DNA of 64,000 nucleotides from Neisseria subflava (GCF_005221305.1 NZ_CP039887.1:1240001-1304000), one strand, 5' to 3'; shown: positions 1 through 8,536, numbered from the stretch's first letter. Program-made: numbers and translations. Notes: generated from the sequence alone by a model not told the origin.

Positions 1-2910
1 TATCAGTACAGCAACGAGGGCCAGGTGGAAAGCATTACCCGTCCGGACGGCGTCATCCTGCATTTCGACTATGACGACAACTACCGTCTGATCCGTAAAA
101 GCGATGCCGAAAGCCGTTATCACGGCTATACCTACGACGAAGCGGGCAACCTGCTGACCCATACCGACCCGCTGAAACACATCACCCGTTTCGAATATGC
201 CGGCAACGGTCTGTTGCTGTCGGTGACCGATCCGAACGGCAGCAGTACCGCCTACCACTATAACGAAAACCATCAGCCCGACCGGATTACCGACTGCTCG
301 GGTTACGAAACCAAACTCTCTTACACTCCCGAAGGACAGTTGGCGCGTATTACCGATGCGCTGGGACAGCATACCGAATACCACTACGACGCCAATCAAA
401 ACCTTACCCTTGCCCTCTATCCCGACGGCAGCAAAGAGACCTTCGGCTACGATGCCGCAGGTCGTTTAAAAACCCATACCGACGGCGAAGGCCATACCAC
501 TTCCTACGAATACGGCCAAGACGGTCTGCCGACCCGGCGCACCAATGCGCTGGGCCATACCTTCGGCTACCACTACGACAAAGCCCGCCGCCTGGTCGGC
601 CTCACCAATGAAAACGGTGCGCGCTACCGCTTTGCCTACGACGTCCTCGACCGATTGATTGCCGAAAGCGGCTTCGACCATAAACTGACCGGCTACCGCT
701 ATAATGCCGGTAACGAACTAATTGAACAGCGCGAATACGGCGATGATGCCACCCTTGCCGCCAAACTGATGGCGCAACTGGGCGGGCAACCCGTTGCTAA
801 AAAAGATGCCGCCCCGCTTTCAGACGGCCTCGACAGCCAAACCCCGCTGCGGATTACCGAGTTCAAACGAGATGTATTGGGACGGCTGATCCACACCCTT
901 GCCCGCGATAACGACAAGGTTCAGGAAACCGCTTACCAATACGACCCGAACGGCAACCTCGTCCGCGCCGCCAACCGCCAAAGCATCACCTGCTTCGACT
1001 ACAACGGCAACGGTCAAATCATCGGCCAGCACCAATGGAAAGTGCCGTCCAAAGAAGAAAACGCCCAAAACGGTTTGCCCGAAACCGACTGGCGCGATGC
1101 GCAGTACGACATGCTGTACCTGCCCGTTACCGAAACCGTCCGCTACCACTACGACTTCAACGGCAACCGCACCGCCACCGTCCTGCCCGACGGCAGACAG
1201 ATCAACTATCTGTATTACGGCAGCGGCCACCTGCACCAAATCAGCCTCGACGACGAAGTCATCACCGACATCGAACGCGATCAGCTGCACCGCGAAATCT
1301 TCCGCACACAGGGTAAACTCGCCAGCCGCTACGAACTCGATCCCCTGGGTCGTCTGAAAAGGCAAATCGCCGCACTTAACGACCTGACGCAGACCGAGAC
1401 AGATAAGAACACTGTAACATCGGCTTATGCAGTCAAACGCAGCTACGGCTACGACCGTACCGGCAACCTGACCCACAGCACCGACCAGCGGACGGGAACG
1501 ACGCATTTCGAGTACGACAAACTAGGCCGGATTACCCAAGCCGGCAACGAACTGTTCGCCTTCGACCCCGCGCACAATATCCTCGACATTCCGACGGAAA
1601 AGGTCAAACCGTACCCTGCCCCCTCTCCCGTGGGAGAGGGTCGGGGAGAGGGCAAAACGACCGTGCCGCTTTCAGCCGACCTCAATCCCATCACCGACAA
1701 CCGCCTGAAAACCTACAACGGCACGACCTATTACTACGACGAGCTCGGCAACCTGATCCACCGCGAACTGGCCGACGGCGAAGTGCAGAACTATTTCTAC
1801 GATCTGCACGACCAACTGGTTAAAGCCGAAATCTTCAAAAAAGACGGCATGAAAGAAACTTGGGCGTACACCTACGACGCCTTGGGCAGAAGGATAGGCA
1901 AAGGCCGTCTGAAAAACGAAGAAGTTTCAGACGACCTCGAAGAGGAAACCGGATTCGTTTGGGACGGCAGCCACCTCTTACAGGAAGTCCAACCGGACGG
2001 CAGGTATACATATATCTACACCGATCCCGAAAGCTACGAACTCTTGGCACAGGTACATAACTGGACAACCGAAGGCGGCGAAAACCGTCAACAGACCCAC
2101 TACTTCCACTGCGACCAAATCGGCATCCCTAGGGAGATGACCGACAAGGACGGCAATTTGTTGTGGTTCGGCAACTATACCAGCTGGGGCCGTCTGAAAG
2201 AGGAAACCAAGGTAACGAATAGCGCATACCAGCCCTTCCGTTTACAGAACCAGTATTGCGACCGTGAGACGGGGCTGCATTACAACTTCTTCAGGTATTA
2301 TGAGCCTGATGCGGGGCGGTTTGTTAATCAGGATCCGATTGGGTTGTTGGGTGGGGAGAATATATATAGATTTGGTAATTCAATACAAAGCTGGATAGAT
2401 CCTTTAGGATTGGATGGTTTTCAACTACTTCGAGATTATGGAAATTCTCCAGGTGTTCAAGCTGAATATCATAAAGCACTAGCAGCAGCCATGGCAAATC
2501 ATCCAAAAACTCTACCAGCCTCTTCACACACATTAAGTATAGTTGCAGAAGGACAAGGGGCTGTAGGAGGTAGCGGTCGTTTATCTGTGATACACAATAA
2601 TTTTCCAGACGGAACAACAGGTAAATGTTTAGCAGCGACTATCTGTGGAGAAACAGGAGCTGCAGAACGTTTAACGTTAGGGGGAGAATACTCATATAGC
2701 GCAAGCAACGTTTCTACTGGGTGGTCAAATTCAACATGCGTCAATGGTAGTGTAGCGACCCCAGTAGGCGGAGCTGGAGGTGGTGTATGTACTTCAGATC
2801 CTACTCGTGGGCAAGCTGCAAGTAATACCTTTAATGCAAATATTTTATTTGGTGGCGGTGGCGGTGCTAGTGTAGGTAGATGTACAACATATTCATTGTG
2901 TAATAAATAA
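1..2910 (+). CDS. Rhs-family polymorphic toxin, 5' end outside window
   Basis: The reading frame is open from base 1, so the N-terminus lies upstream; the GTG at 25 is only an internal codon. About 800 residues of YD repeats (YDxxGNL, YxYDxxGR) form the Rhs shell, which in this family encloses a C-terminal toxin. The core ends with the usual DPIGLLGGENIYRF ... WIDPLGL motif near 2330-2415. After it, base composition falls sharply to AT-rich and a tip of about 164 residues begins, with six cysteines and runs of glycine near the end (FGGGGGASVG). I do not recognise the tip; it is not an obvious nuclease, deaminase or ADP-ribosyltransferase. The core carries an in-frame insertion at about 1585-1690 built on a GC-rich palindrome that the paralogous copies lack. 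The next gene, 13 bases downstream, is the likely immunity gene. Confidence 0.85.
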   Translation, partial: YQYSNEGQVESITRPDGVILHFDYDDNYRLIRKSDAESRYHGYTYDEAGNLLTHTDPLKHITRFEYAGNGLLLSVTDPNGSSTAYHYNENHQPDRITDCSGYETKLSYTPEGQLARITDALGQHTEYHYDANQNLTLALYPDGSKETFGYDAAGRLKTHTDGEGHTTSYEYGQDGLPTRRTNALGHTFGYHYDKARRLVGLTNENGARYRFAYDVLDRLIAESGFDHKLTGYRYNAGNELIEQREYGDDATLAAKLMAQLGGQPVAKKDAAPLSDGLDSQTPLRITEFKRDVLGRLIHTLARDNDKVQETAYQYDPNGNLVRAANRQSITCFDYNGNGQIIGQHQWKVPSKEENAQNGLPETDWRDAQYDMLYLPVTETVRYHYDFNGNRTATVLPDGRQINYLYYGSGHLHQISLDDEVITDIERDQLHREIFRTQGKLASRYELDPLGRLKRQIAALNDLTQTETDKNTVTSAYAVKRSYGYDRTGNLTHSTDQRTGTTHFEYDKLGRITQAGNELFAFDPAHNILDIPTEKVKPYPAPSPVGEGRGEGKTTVPLSADLNPITDNRLKTYNGTTYYYDELGNLIHRELADGEVQNYFYDLHDQLVKAEIFKKDGMKETWAYTYDALGRRIGKGRLKNEEVSDDLEEETGFVWDGSHLLQEVQPDGRYTYIYTDPESYELLAQVHNWTTEGGENRQQTHYFHCDQIGIPREMTDKDGNLLWFGNYTSWGRLKEETKVTNSAYQPFRLQNQYCDRETGLHYNFFRYYEPDAGRFVNQDPIGLLGGENIYRFGNSIQSWIDPLGLDGFQLLRDYGNSPGVQAEYHKALAAAMANHPKTLPASSHTLSIVAEGQGAVGGSGRLSVIHNNFPDGTTGKCLAATICGETGAAERLTLGGEYSYSASNVSTGWSNSTCVNGSVATPVGGAGGGVCTSDPTRGQAASNTFNANILFGGGGGASVGRCTTYSLCNK
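1617..1652. repeat. REP/REPIN-like palindrome inserted in-frame in Rhs core
   Basis: CCCTCTCCC GT GGGAGAGGG is a perfect palindrome at 1621-1640, followed by a partial GGGGAGAGGG repeat. It encodes a Pro-Ser-Pro-Val-Gly-Glu-Gly-Arg stretch. At the matching place the two later Rhs copies read straight from AHNILSDNNSPT to DNRLKTYNG, so this is an insertion of roughly 30 codons that kept the frame. Confidence 0.7.
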
Positions 2911-2923
2911 AGGAGTAAACTTA

Positions 2924-3580
2924 ATGATTCATTCATGTATAAAGAAGGTAATATACTTAACATTATTTTTAATATCAATAGTTTCTTGCTACCCTACAGA
3001 TAACAATCTAGATGAAAAATCATTAATTAAAAATAAGAAGTATGCATTCTTGACAAATGTCACTCACCCCTCTCAAAAAGAAGTTGCCCCATTTGGATTA
3101 ACTATAGGCAAAATTACTGTTAATGAAGCGCTATCCAAATATCCTCAATTAATAAAGGCAGATAGTTCTTACATTAGTTATGGAAAAAAAGAAATACCAA
3201 TGCCAAACACATACGCCTTATCCGTTTCTAATAATTTAACGGCGTTTTTACAGTTTGATGAATCAACTAATATCCTACAGAATGTTTTAATTTTCGGACT
3301 AAAGAGCGTAGATTTCGACATAATAAAACAAGAATTTAAGGATATATACTCTCCTTATGAAGAATATAATCCATCTGAATTTGAAGCTTTTTCTAGAGGA
3401 GAAACCACCTTTGAAGATCAAAAAAAGTTTTTGGAAAAACATAAAAATGAAATAGCTCTATTTAAAAACAATGGCGTTATCATTATTTTAGGAAAATCTA
3501 TAAACAGCGATGAAGTAGTTATTTTTTATAGAAATACAAGCTATTTTCCAGTTTTAAAAAATAAAGCAGAAGCTTATTAA
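2924..3580 (+). CDS. Putative Rhs immunity lipoprotein
   Basis: The protein has 218 residues, is AT-rich like the toxin tip before it, and begins 13 bases after the Rhs stop. Residues 9-21 are hydrophobic and end in an ISIVSC lipobox with Cys22, so the product should be exported and lipid-anchored. The remainder is a mixed alpha/beta domain containing APFGLTIGKITVNEA, reminiscent of small periplasmic domains beginning PFG-x-x-x-G, but I cannot name a family. Immunity genes normally sit directly downstream of the toxin tip they neutralise. A lipoprotein inhibitor would fit a toxin acting in the periplasm or at the membrane; this role is inferred from position and signal only. Confidence 0.6.
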   Translation: MIHSCIKKVIYLTLFLISIVSCYPTDNNLDEKSLIKNKKYAFLTNVTHPSQKEVAPFGLTIGKITVNEALSKYPQLIKADSSYISYGKKEIPMPNTYALSVSNNLTAFLQFDESTNILQNVLIFGLKSVDFDIIKQEFKDIYSPYEEYNPSEFEAFSRGETTFEDQKKFLEKHKNEIALFKNNGVIIILGKSINSDEVVIFYRNTSYFPVLKNKAEAY

Positions 3581-3585
3581 CTAAT

Positions 3586-3707
3586 CGTAGATCGTATCGA
3601 GACCTAATAAAACCGCGAAATCGTCTGAAATTAATCTTCAGAAAGCGTAGGTTGGGTCGAGACCCAACAAAATATCAAGGTCGTCTGAAATAACCTTCAG
3701 ACGACCT
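3586..3707. repeat. Cassette boundary: GTTGGGTC/GACCCAAC palindromes plus mucosa-type DUS hairpin
   Basis: A degenerate copy at 3586-3608 and a perfect one at 3651-3668 (GTTGGGTC GA GACCCAAC) precede an inverted pair of AGGTCGTCTGAA at 3678-3707. The hairpin can end transcription of the immunity gene. The same series recurs after the second cassette at 5749-5966. Confidence 0.7.
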
Positions 3708-3900
3708 TTCCCTATGTATCATCTCTTATCGGCTTCAACTACAACAAAACATCTAAATCAGCCTCGACGACGAAATCATCACCGACATCGAGCGCGATAA
3801 GCTGCACCGCGAAATCTACCGCATACAGGGTAAACTCGCCAGCCGTTACGAACTCGATCCCCTAGGTCGTCTGAAAAAACAAATCGCCACCCTCAATGAT

Positions 3901-5283
3901 TTGACGGAAGGCGGTAAAGGCAAAACCAAAGTAGCGGCGGGCTATGGCCAAACCGCGGTCAAACGCAGCTACGGCTACAACCGCACCGGCAACCTGACCC
4001 ACAGCACCGACCAGCGGACGGGCACGACCCGGTTCGAGTACGACAAACTGGGCAGGATTACCCAAGCGGGCAGCGAACGGTTCGCCTTCGACCCCGCGCA
4101 CAATATTCTGTCTGACAACAATAGCCCTACCGTCCCCGACAACCGCCTGAAAACCTACAACGGCAACAGCTATTACTACGACGGCCTCGGCAACCTGATC
4201 CACCGCGAACTGGCCGACGGCGAAGTGCAGAACTATTTCTACGACCTGCATGACCAACTGGTGAAAGCCGAAATCTTCAAAAAAGACGGCAGTAAAGAAA
4301 CTTGGGCGTACAGCTACGACGCCTTGGGCAGAAGGATAGGCAAAGGTCGTCTGAAAAACGAAGAAGTTTCAGAAACGTCATTCCCGCATGATTTAAGCGG
4401 GAACGGCCTCGAAAACCAAACCCGCTTTGTTTGGGACGGCAGCCATTTGCTGCAAGAAGTCCATTCTGATGGCAGATATACCTATATCTACACCGATCCG
4501 AGCAGCTATGAACCGCTCGCACAAGTCCGCAATTGGACAACCGCAGAAGGCGAAAACCGCCAACAAACCCGCTACTTCCACTGCGACCAAATCGGCATCC
4601 CAAGAGAGATGACCGATAAGGACGGCAACCTCTTATGGCTCGGCAACTACACCGGCTGGGGTCGTCTGAAAGAGGAAACCAAGGTAACGGATAGCGCATA
4701 CCAACCCTTCCGCCTGCAGAACCAGTATGCCGACCGTGAGACGGGGCTGCATTACAACTTCTTCAGGTATTATGAGCCGGATGCGGGGCGGTTTGTGAAT
4801 CAGGATCCAATTGGGTTGGAAGGTGGAGAAAATTTATACAAGTTTGCTCCTAATGCGCAAAATTGGGTAGATATTTTTGGTTTATGGAGTTTTGGCGATC
4901 CCTTGCCACAATGGCTTGTTGATGGTGCTGCTGGGTTTGGAGACAACATTTCAATGGGAATTACTAAAAAAGCTCGACAATTATTTGGTATAAGCGGCGG
5001 AGTCACAGAATCAACTGCTTATAAGACAGGCGATTGGCTAGGTGAAATACCTGGACTTATTAACCCCGCAAAAAAAGTTAACGCCGCATATAAAGGACTT
5101 AAACGTGCAAAACTTTGGAAGTGTGAGATGAAAAAAATTTCTCGTACAGCAAAACGGACAAGAGCGAAGCGAGTTACAAAGGCTAAAGCTAATTTAAGAA
5201 GTGTGTTATGGCAGGAAACCAAAGGATTTATAACTGAAAAAATTAAAAGTAAAATTGTTGAGAATATAGTGAATCAAATTTAA
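3901..5283 (+). CDS. Orphan Rhs cassette 2 (core fragment plus truncated C-terminal tip)
   Basis: Rhs homology begins at 3757, directly after an in-frame TAA at 3754, and stays open to 5283. The first usable start codon is TTG at 3901, without a clear ribosome-binding site, so this is probably a silent cassette rather than an expressed toxin. The core is nearly identical to the first Rhs gene from its ISLDDE motif onward and ends with DPIGLEGGENLYKF ... WVDIFGL. The tip has a common pre-toxin linker (GFGDNISMGITKKARQLFG) and then a short Lys/Arg-rich segment. Its last codons and stop lie inside a Correia-type element, so the true toxin end is probably lost. An in-frame insertion at 4375-4404 is absent from the other copies. 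Confidence 0.65.
   Translation: MTEGGKGKTKVAAGYGQTAVKRSYGYNRTGNLTHSTDQRTGTTRFEYDKLGRITQAGSERFAFDPAHNILSDNNSPTVPDNRLKTYNGNSYYYDGLGNLIHRELADGEVQNYFYDLHDQLVKAEIFKKDGSKETWAYSYDALGRRIGKGRLKNEEVSETSFPHDLSGNGLENQTRFVWDGSHLLQEVHSDGRYTYIYTDPSSYEPLAQVRNWTTAEGENRQQTRYFHCDQIGIPREMTDKDGNLLWLGNYTGWGRLKEETKVTDSAYQPFRLQNQYADRETGLHYNFFRYYEPDAGRFVNQDPIGLEGGENLYKFAPNAQNWVDIFGLWSFGDPLPQWLVDGAAGFGDNISMGITKKARQLFGISGGVTESTAYKTGDWLGEIPGLINPAKKVNAAYKGLKRAKLWKCEMKKISRTAKRTRAKRVTKAKANLRSVLWQETKGFITEKIKSKIVENIVNQI
4375..4404. repeat. dRS3/NIME-like inverted repeat inserted in-frame
   Basis: CGTCATTCCCGC followed by GCGGGAA forms the inverted repeat seen in neisserial dRS3/NIME repeats. It adds residues after GRLKNEEVSE, where the first Rhs copy goes directly to DDLEEETGFVWDG. 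Confidence 0.5.
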
Positions 5284-5370
5284 ACCAGTACAGCGTTGCC
5301 TCGTCTTGCCGTAATATCTGTACTGTCTGCAGCTCGTCGCTTTGTCCTAATTTAAATTTAATTTACTATA
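5265..5370. repeat. Correia-type element (CREE) 1
   Basis: The left end TATAGTGAATCAAATTTAAA and the complement of the right end TATAGTAAATTAAATTTAAA match at 18 of 20 positions. The interior (CAGTACAGCGTTGCC ... CTTGTCCTAA) is typical of Correia repeat enclosed elements. The left terminal repeat supplies the last codons and the stop of Rhs cassette 2. Confidence 0.75.
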
Positions 5371-5474
5371 TAGTCGATTAAAATTGCAATGATACGGCGT
5401 TGGCTCGCCTTGACATACTACCTGTACGCCTTGCGGCTCGCCGCCTTGTCTCATTTTTATTTTAACCGACTATA
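5369..5474. repeat. Correia-type element (CREE) 2, in tandem
   Basis: The terminal repeats are TATAGTCGATTAAAATTGCA and, on the complement, TATAGTCGGTTAAAATAAAA. It shares a TA with the preceding element, as expected for insertion at a TA dinucleotide. It separates the truncated Rhs tip from its candidate immunity gene. Confidence 0.7.
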
Positions 5475-5504
5475 GTTTGAATATGTAAAATAGGTAATTC
5501 TCAT

Positions 5505-5810
5505 ATGTATAATTTCTTTCTTAAAAATAAAGATTTGCTTTGTGTATTTTGTGTATTAATTTGGGATTTATATGATTTATATGATTGCTTATTCAATGGG
5601 AATTGTGGCTGGAAGAGAGATATGTATTTTCCTTCATTTGGATTAGGTAGAATAATGTATTCATTATTTAATTTAATTCTTATGGTGGCATTATGTACTT
5701 GGATATTTTTATTTTTTCAAAATACTATAAAAAATAGTAGCCATAGGTTGGGTAGGACCCTTAAAAAAAGAAAGCAAACCGTAGCACGCGTGATTAAAGC
5801 TAAAAAATAA
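5505..5810 (+). CDS. Small membrane protein, candidate immunity protein of Rhs cassette 2
   Basis: The 101-residue product has two hydrophobic segments, at about residues 8-25 and 50-72, and a strongly basic tail. It follows Rhs cassette 2 with only the two Correia elements between them, the position of an immunity gene. The gene is very AT-rich. Bases 5749-5765, which encode part of the basic tail, are a decayed copy of the GTTGGGTC/GACCCAAC repeat, so the original C-terminus was probably replaced by repeat sequence. No family is recognised; a two-helix membrane immunity protein is one reading, a decaying remnant another. Confidence 0.45.
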   Translation: MYNFFLKNKDLLCVFCVLIWDLYDLYDCLFNGNCGWKRDMYFPSFGLGRIMYSLFNLILMVALCTWIFLFFQNTIKNSSHRLGRTLKKRKQTVARVIKAKK

Positions 5811-5837
5811 CTGAACCTCTTTGAATCAAACAGTAGT

Positions 5838-5966
5838 CGGTTGGGTCGAGACCCAACAACAAGTCGTAGCCCACATGAAACCTCAAATTCCGCCGTAGCT
5901 TGGGTACGGTAATCATGCTGTTTCTGCTTTTCAGACGACCTCGAGCCTTTTTCGAGGTCGTCTGAA
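5838..5966. repeat. Second cassette boundary: palindrome plus mucosa-type DUS pair
   Basis: A perfect GTTGGGTC GA GACCCAAC lies at 5840-5857. An outward-facing pair of AGGTCGTCTGAA at 5930-5966 surrounds CGAGCCTTTTTCG. Rhs core sequence resumes at 5990. Confidence 0.7.
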
Positions 5967-5989
5967 ATATTTTTTCTCTAACAATCTAA

Positions 5990-7741
5990 GCCAAAACCGC
6001 CTACGAATACGGCCAAGACGGTCTGCCGACCCGACGCACCAATGCCTTGGGCCATACCTTCGGCTACCACTACGACAAAGCCCGCCGCCTGGTCGGCCTC
6101 ATCAATGAAAACGGTGCGCGCTACCGCTTTGCCTACGACGTCCTTGACCGATTGATTGCCGAAAGCGGCTTCGACCATAAACTGACCGACTACCGCTACA
6201 ACGCCGGCAACGAACTAATCGAACAGCGTGAATACGGCGATGATGCCACCCTTGCCGCCAAACTGATGGCGCAACTGGGCGGACAACCCGTTGCTAAAAA
6301 AGATGCCGCCCCGCTTTCAGACGGCCTCGACAGCCAAACCCCGCTGCGGATTACCGAGTTCAAACGAGATGTATTGGGACGCTTAATCCACACACTCGCC
6401 CGCGATAACGACAAGGTTCAGGAAACCGTTTACCAATACGACTTTGACGGCAACCTCGTCCGCGCCGCCAACAGCCAAAGCATTACCTGCTTCGACTACA
6501 ACGGCAACGGCCAACTCATCGGCCAGCACCAATGGAAAGTACCGTCCAAAGAAGAAAACGCCCGAAACGGTTTGCCCGAAACCGACTGGCGCGATGCGCA
6601 GTACGACATGCTGTACCTGCCCGTTACCGAAAGCATCCGCTACCACTACGACTTCAACGGCAACCGTACCGCCACCGTCCTGCCCGACGGCAGACAGATC
6701 AACTACCTGTATTACGGCAGCGGCCACCTGCACCAAATCAGCCTAGACGACGAAGTCATCTCCGACATCGAACGCGATCGGCTGCACCGCGAAATCTACC
6801 GCACACAGGGTAAACTTGCCAGCCGTTACGAACTCGATCCCTTAGGCCGTCTGAAAAGGCAAATTGCCGCACTCAACGAGCTGACGCAGACCGAGACAGC
6901 GAAAAACGCAGTAACATCGGCTTATGCCGTCAAACGCAGCTACGGCTACGACCGTACCGGCAACCTGACCCACAGTACCGACCAACGGACGGGGACGACG
7001 CAGTTCGAGTACGACAAACTAGGCCGGATTACCCAAGCCGGCAGCGAACTGTTCGCCTTCGACCCTGCGCACAATATCCTGTCCGATAACAATAGCCCTA
7101 CCATCACCGACAACCGCCTGAAAACCTACAACGGCAACAGCTATTACTACGACCACTTCGGCAACCTGATCCACCGCGAACTGGCCGACGGCGAAGTACA
7201 AAACTACTTCTACGATCTGCATGACCAACTGGTTAAAGCGGAAATCTTTAAAAAAGACGGTACGAAAGAAACGTGGTCCTACACCTACGACGCTTTAGGC
7301 AGAAGGATAGGCAAAGGTCGTCTGAAAGACGAAGAAGTTTCAGACGGCCTCGAAGAGGAAACCGGATTCGTTTGGGACGGCAGCCATTTACTGCAAGAAG
7401 TCCATCCGGACGGCAGGTATACCTATATCTACACCGACCCCGACAGCTACGGACCTTTGGCACAGGTACACAACCGGACCAACGAAGAAGGCGAAAGCAA
7501 ACAGGAAACCCACTACTTCCACTGCGACCAAATCGGCATTCCAAGAGAGATGACCGATAAAGACGGCAACCTGGTTTGGTTCGGGGATTATTACGGTTGG
7601 GGCAAACTGAAGAGTGAAACGAACGTAACGGGAACGGCGCACCAACCCTTCCGATTGCAAAACCAATACGCCGACCTCGAAACGGGGCTGCATTATAACT
7701 TCTTCAGGTATTGTTCGATCGGCTGCCAATCAATCACTTGA
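5990..7741 (+). pseudogene. Orphan Rhs cassette 3, truncated by IS fragment
   Basis: The frame opens after a TAA at 5987; Rhs homology starts at about 6000 and matches the first Rhs gene from its YEYGQDGLPTRR motif for some 1.7 kb. TTG at 6047 is the first possible start. The core stops inside the conserved HYNFFRYY motif at about 7712, where IS5-family sequence takes over and adds a few foreign residues before the stop. It therefore lacks both the N-terminus and any toxin tip. It preserves a long homologous block through which the active gene could exchange cassettes. Confidence 0.75.
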
Positions 7742-7881
7742 TCCAATTTCAATAGTGGGAAGCGGTCGATGTGTTTGGCAATCATGGCTTGTGCGGTTTG
7801 CTGGAAGAAGGTGCTCATGGAAAATCCCCTAAATGTCTTGGTGGGAATTTAGGGGATTTTGGGGGATTTTGCAAAGGTCTC
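7713..7881 (-). mobile_element. IS5-family fragment (IS1106-like), left end and transposase N-terminus
   Basis: Read on the minus strand, the element starts at 7881 with GAGACCTTTGCAAAATCCCC, the end type of neisserial IS1106-like elements. An ATG at 7818 begins MSTFFQQTAQAMIAKHIDRF, the start of their transposase. About 35 codons remain before the sequence joins Rhs cassette 3 at about 7712. The rest of the transposase and the other terminal repeat are gone. Confidence 0.75.
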
Positions 7882-7898
7882 GGCCTTAATGCCATAAC

Positions 7899-8085
7899 TC
7901 ATAATACCTGAAAAAGTTGTAATGCATAATCGGAATGGTTTAAGAGCAATTCCAGATGTGTCAGTTTCTCTTTTTAGTTTGCTCCAGTCATAATAATTCC
8001 CAAAACAAACCGGAAGTTACCTTCACAGTTGGTCATTTCTCTTGAGATACCAATTCGGTCACAGAAGAGGTAGTGTATTTGTTGG
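7899..8085 (-). pseudogene. Decayed, inverted Rhs core remnant
   Basis: On the minus strand, 8082 downward reads QIHYLFCDRIGISREMT, matching THYFHCDQIGIPREMT of the Rhs core. After a frameshift it continues WSKLKRETDTSGIALKPFRL, and after a small deletion CATTACAACTTTTTCAGG, the HYNFF motif. It is much more diverged than the neighbouring copies and faces the opposite way, so it is probably an older remnant. Confidence 0.65.
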
Positions 8086-8194
8086 CTGCTTTCTTATGCA
8101 GTTATCTAATCGTGAATTTACACCCAAAGCTTGGCGCTTTGGGCATCTGAAAAGCCAGAAAGAGAAGATGGTGCTGGAATAGAGGCAAGCCCTA

Positions 8195-8482
8195 ATGGGT
8201 CAACCTATCTTTCCCAAAAAATTGGAGCCTAATTCACAAAACGACCCTCATATACCCGACAACCACCTTAAAGAATACAACGGCAGCAGCTATTACTACG
8301 ACAGTTTCAGCAACCTGATCCACCGCAAACTGGCAAACGGCGAAGTACAAAACTACTTCTACGATTTGCATGACCAACTGGTTACGGTGAAGATCTTCAA
8401 AGAAGACGGCACGAAAGAAACTTGGACGTACAGCTACGACACCTTGGGCAGAAGAATAGGCAAAGGCCGTCTGAACAGCTAA
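8195..8482 (+). pseudogene. Rhs core remnant, 95 codons
   Basis: From about codon 22 (DNHLKEYNGSSYYYD) to GRRIGKGRL this matches the Rhs core near 1700-1915. It has neither N-terminus nor C-terminal tip. The first 20 codons are unrelated and no convincing start signal is visible. It marks the right edge of the Rhs region. Confidence 0.6.
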
Positions 8483-8536
8483 GAAAGTTATTTAAAAAAT
8501 TAAATAACTATAAACTTTTAAATATGTAAATGTGAA

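Noticed and set aside
820..1506. Val/Ala-rich frame antisense to the Rhs core, recurring in each copy
   Set aside because: It appears wherever the repetitive Rhs core occurs and has no ribosome-binding site; a shadow of GC-rich YD-repeat codons.
7742..8194. New gene between IS fragment and last Rhs remnant
   Set aside because: The sequence is explained by the IS end and a decayed inverted Rhs core; no intact frame was found.
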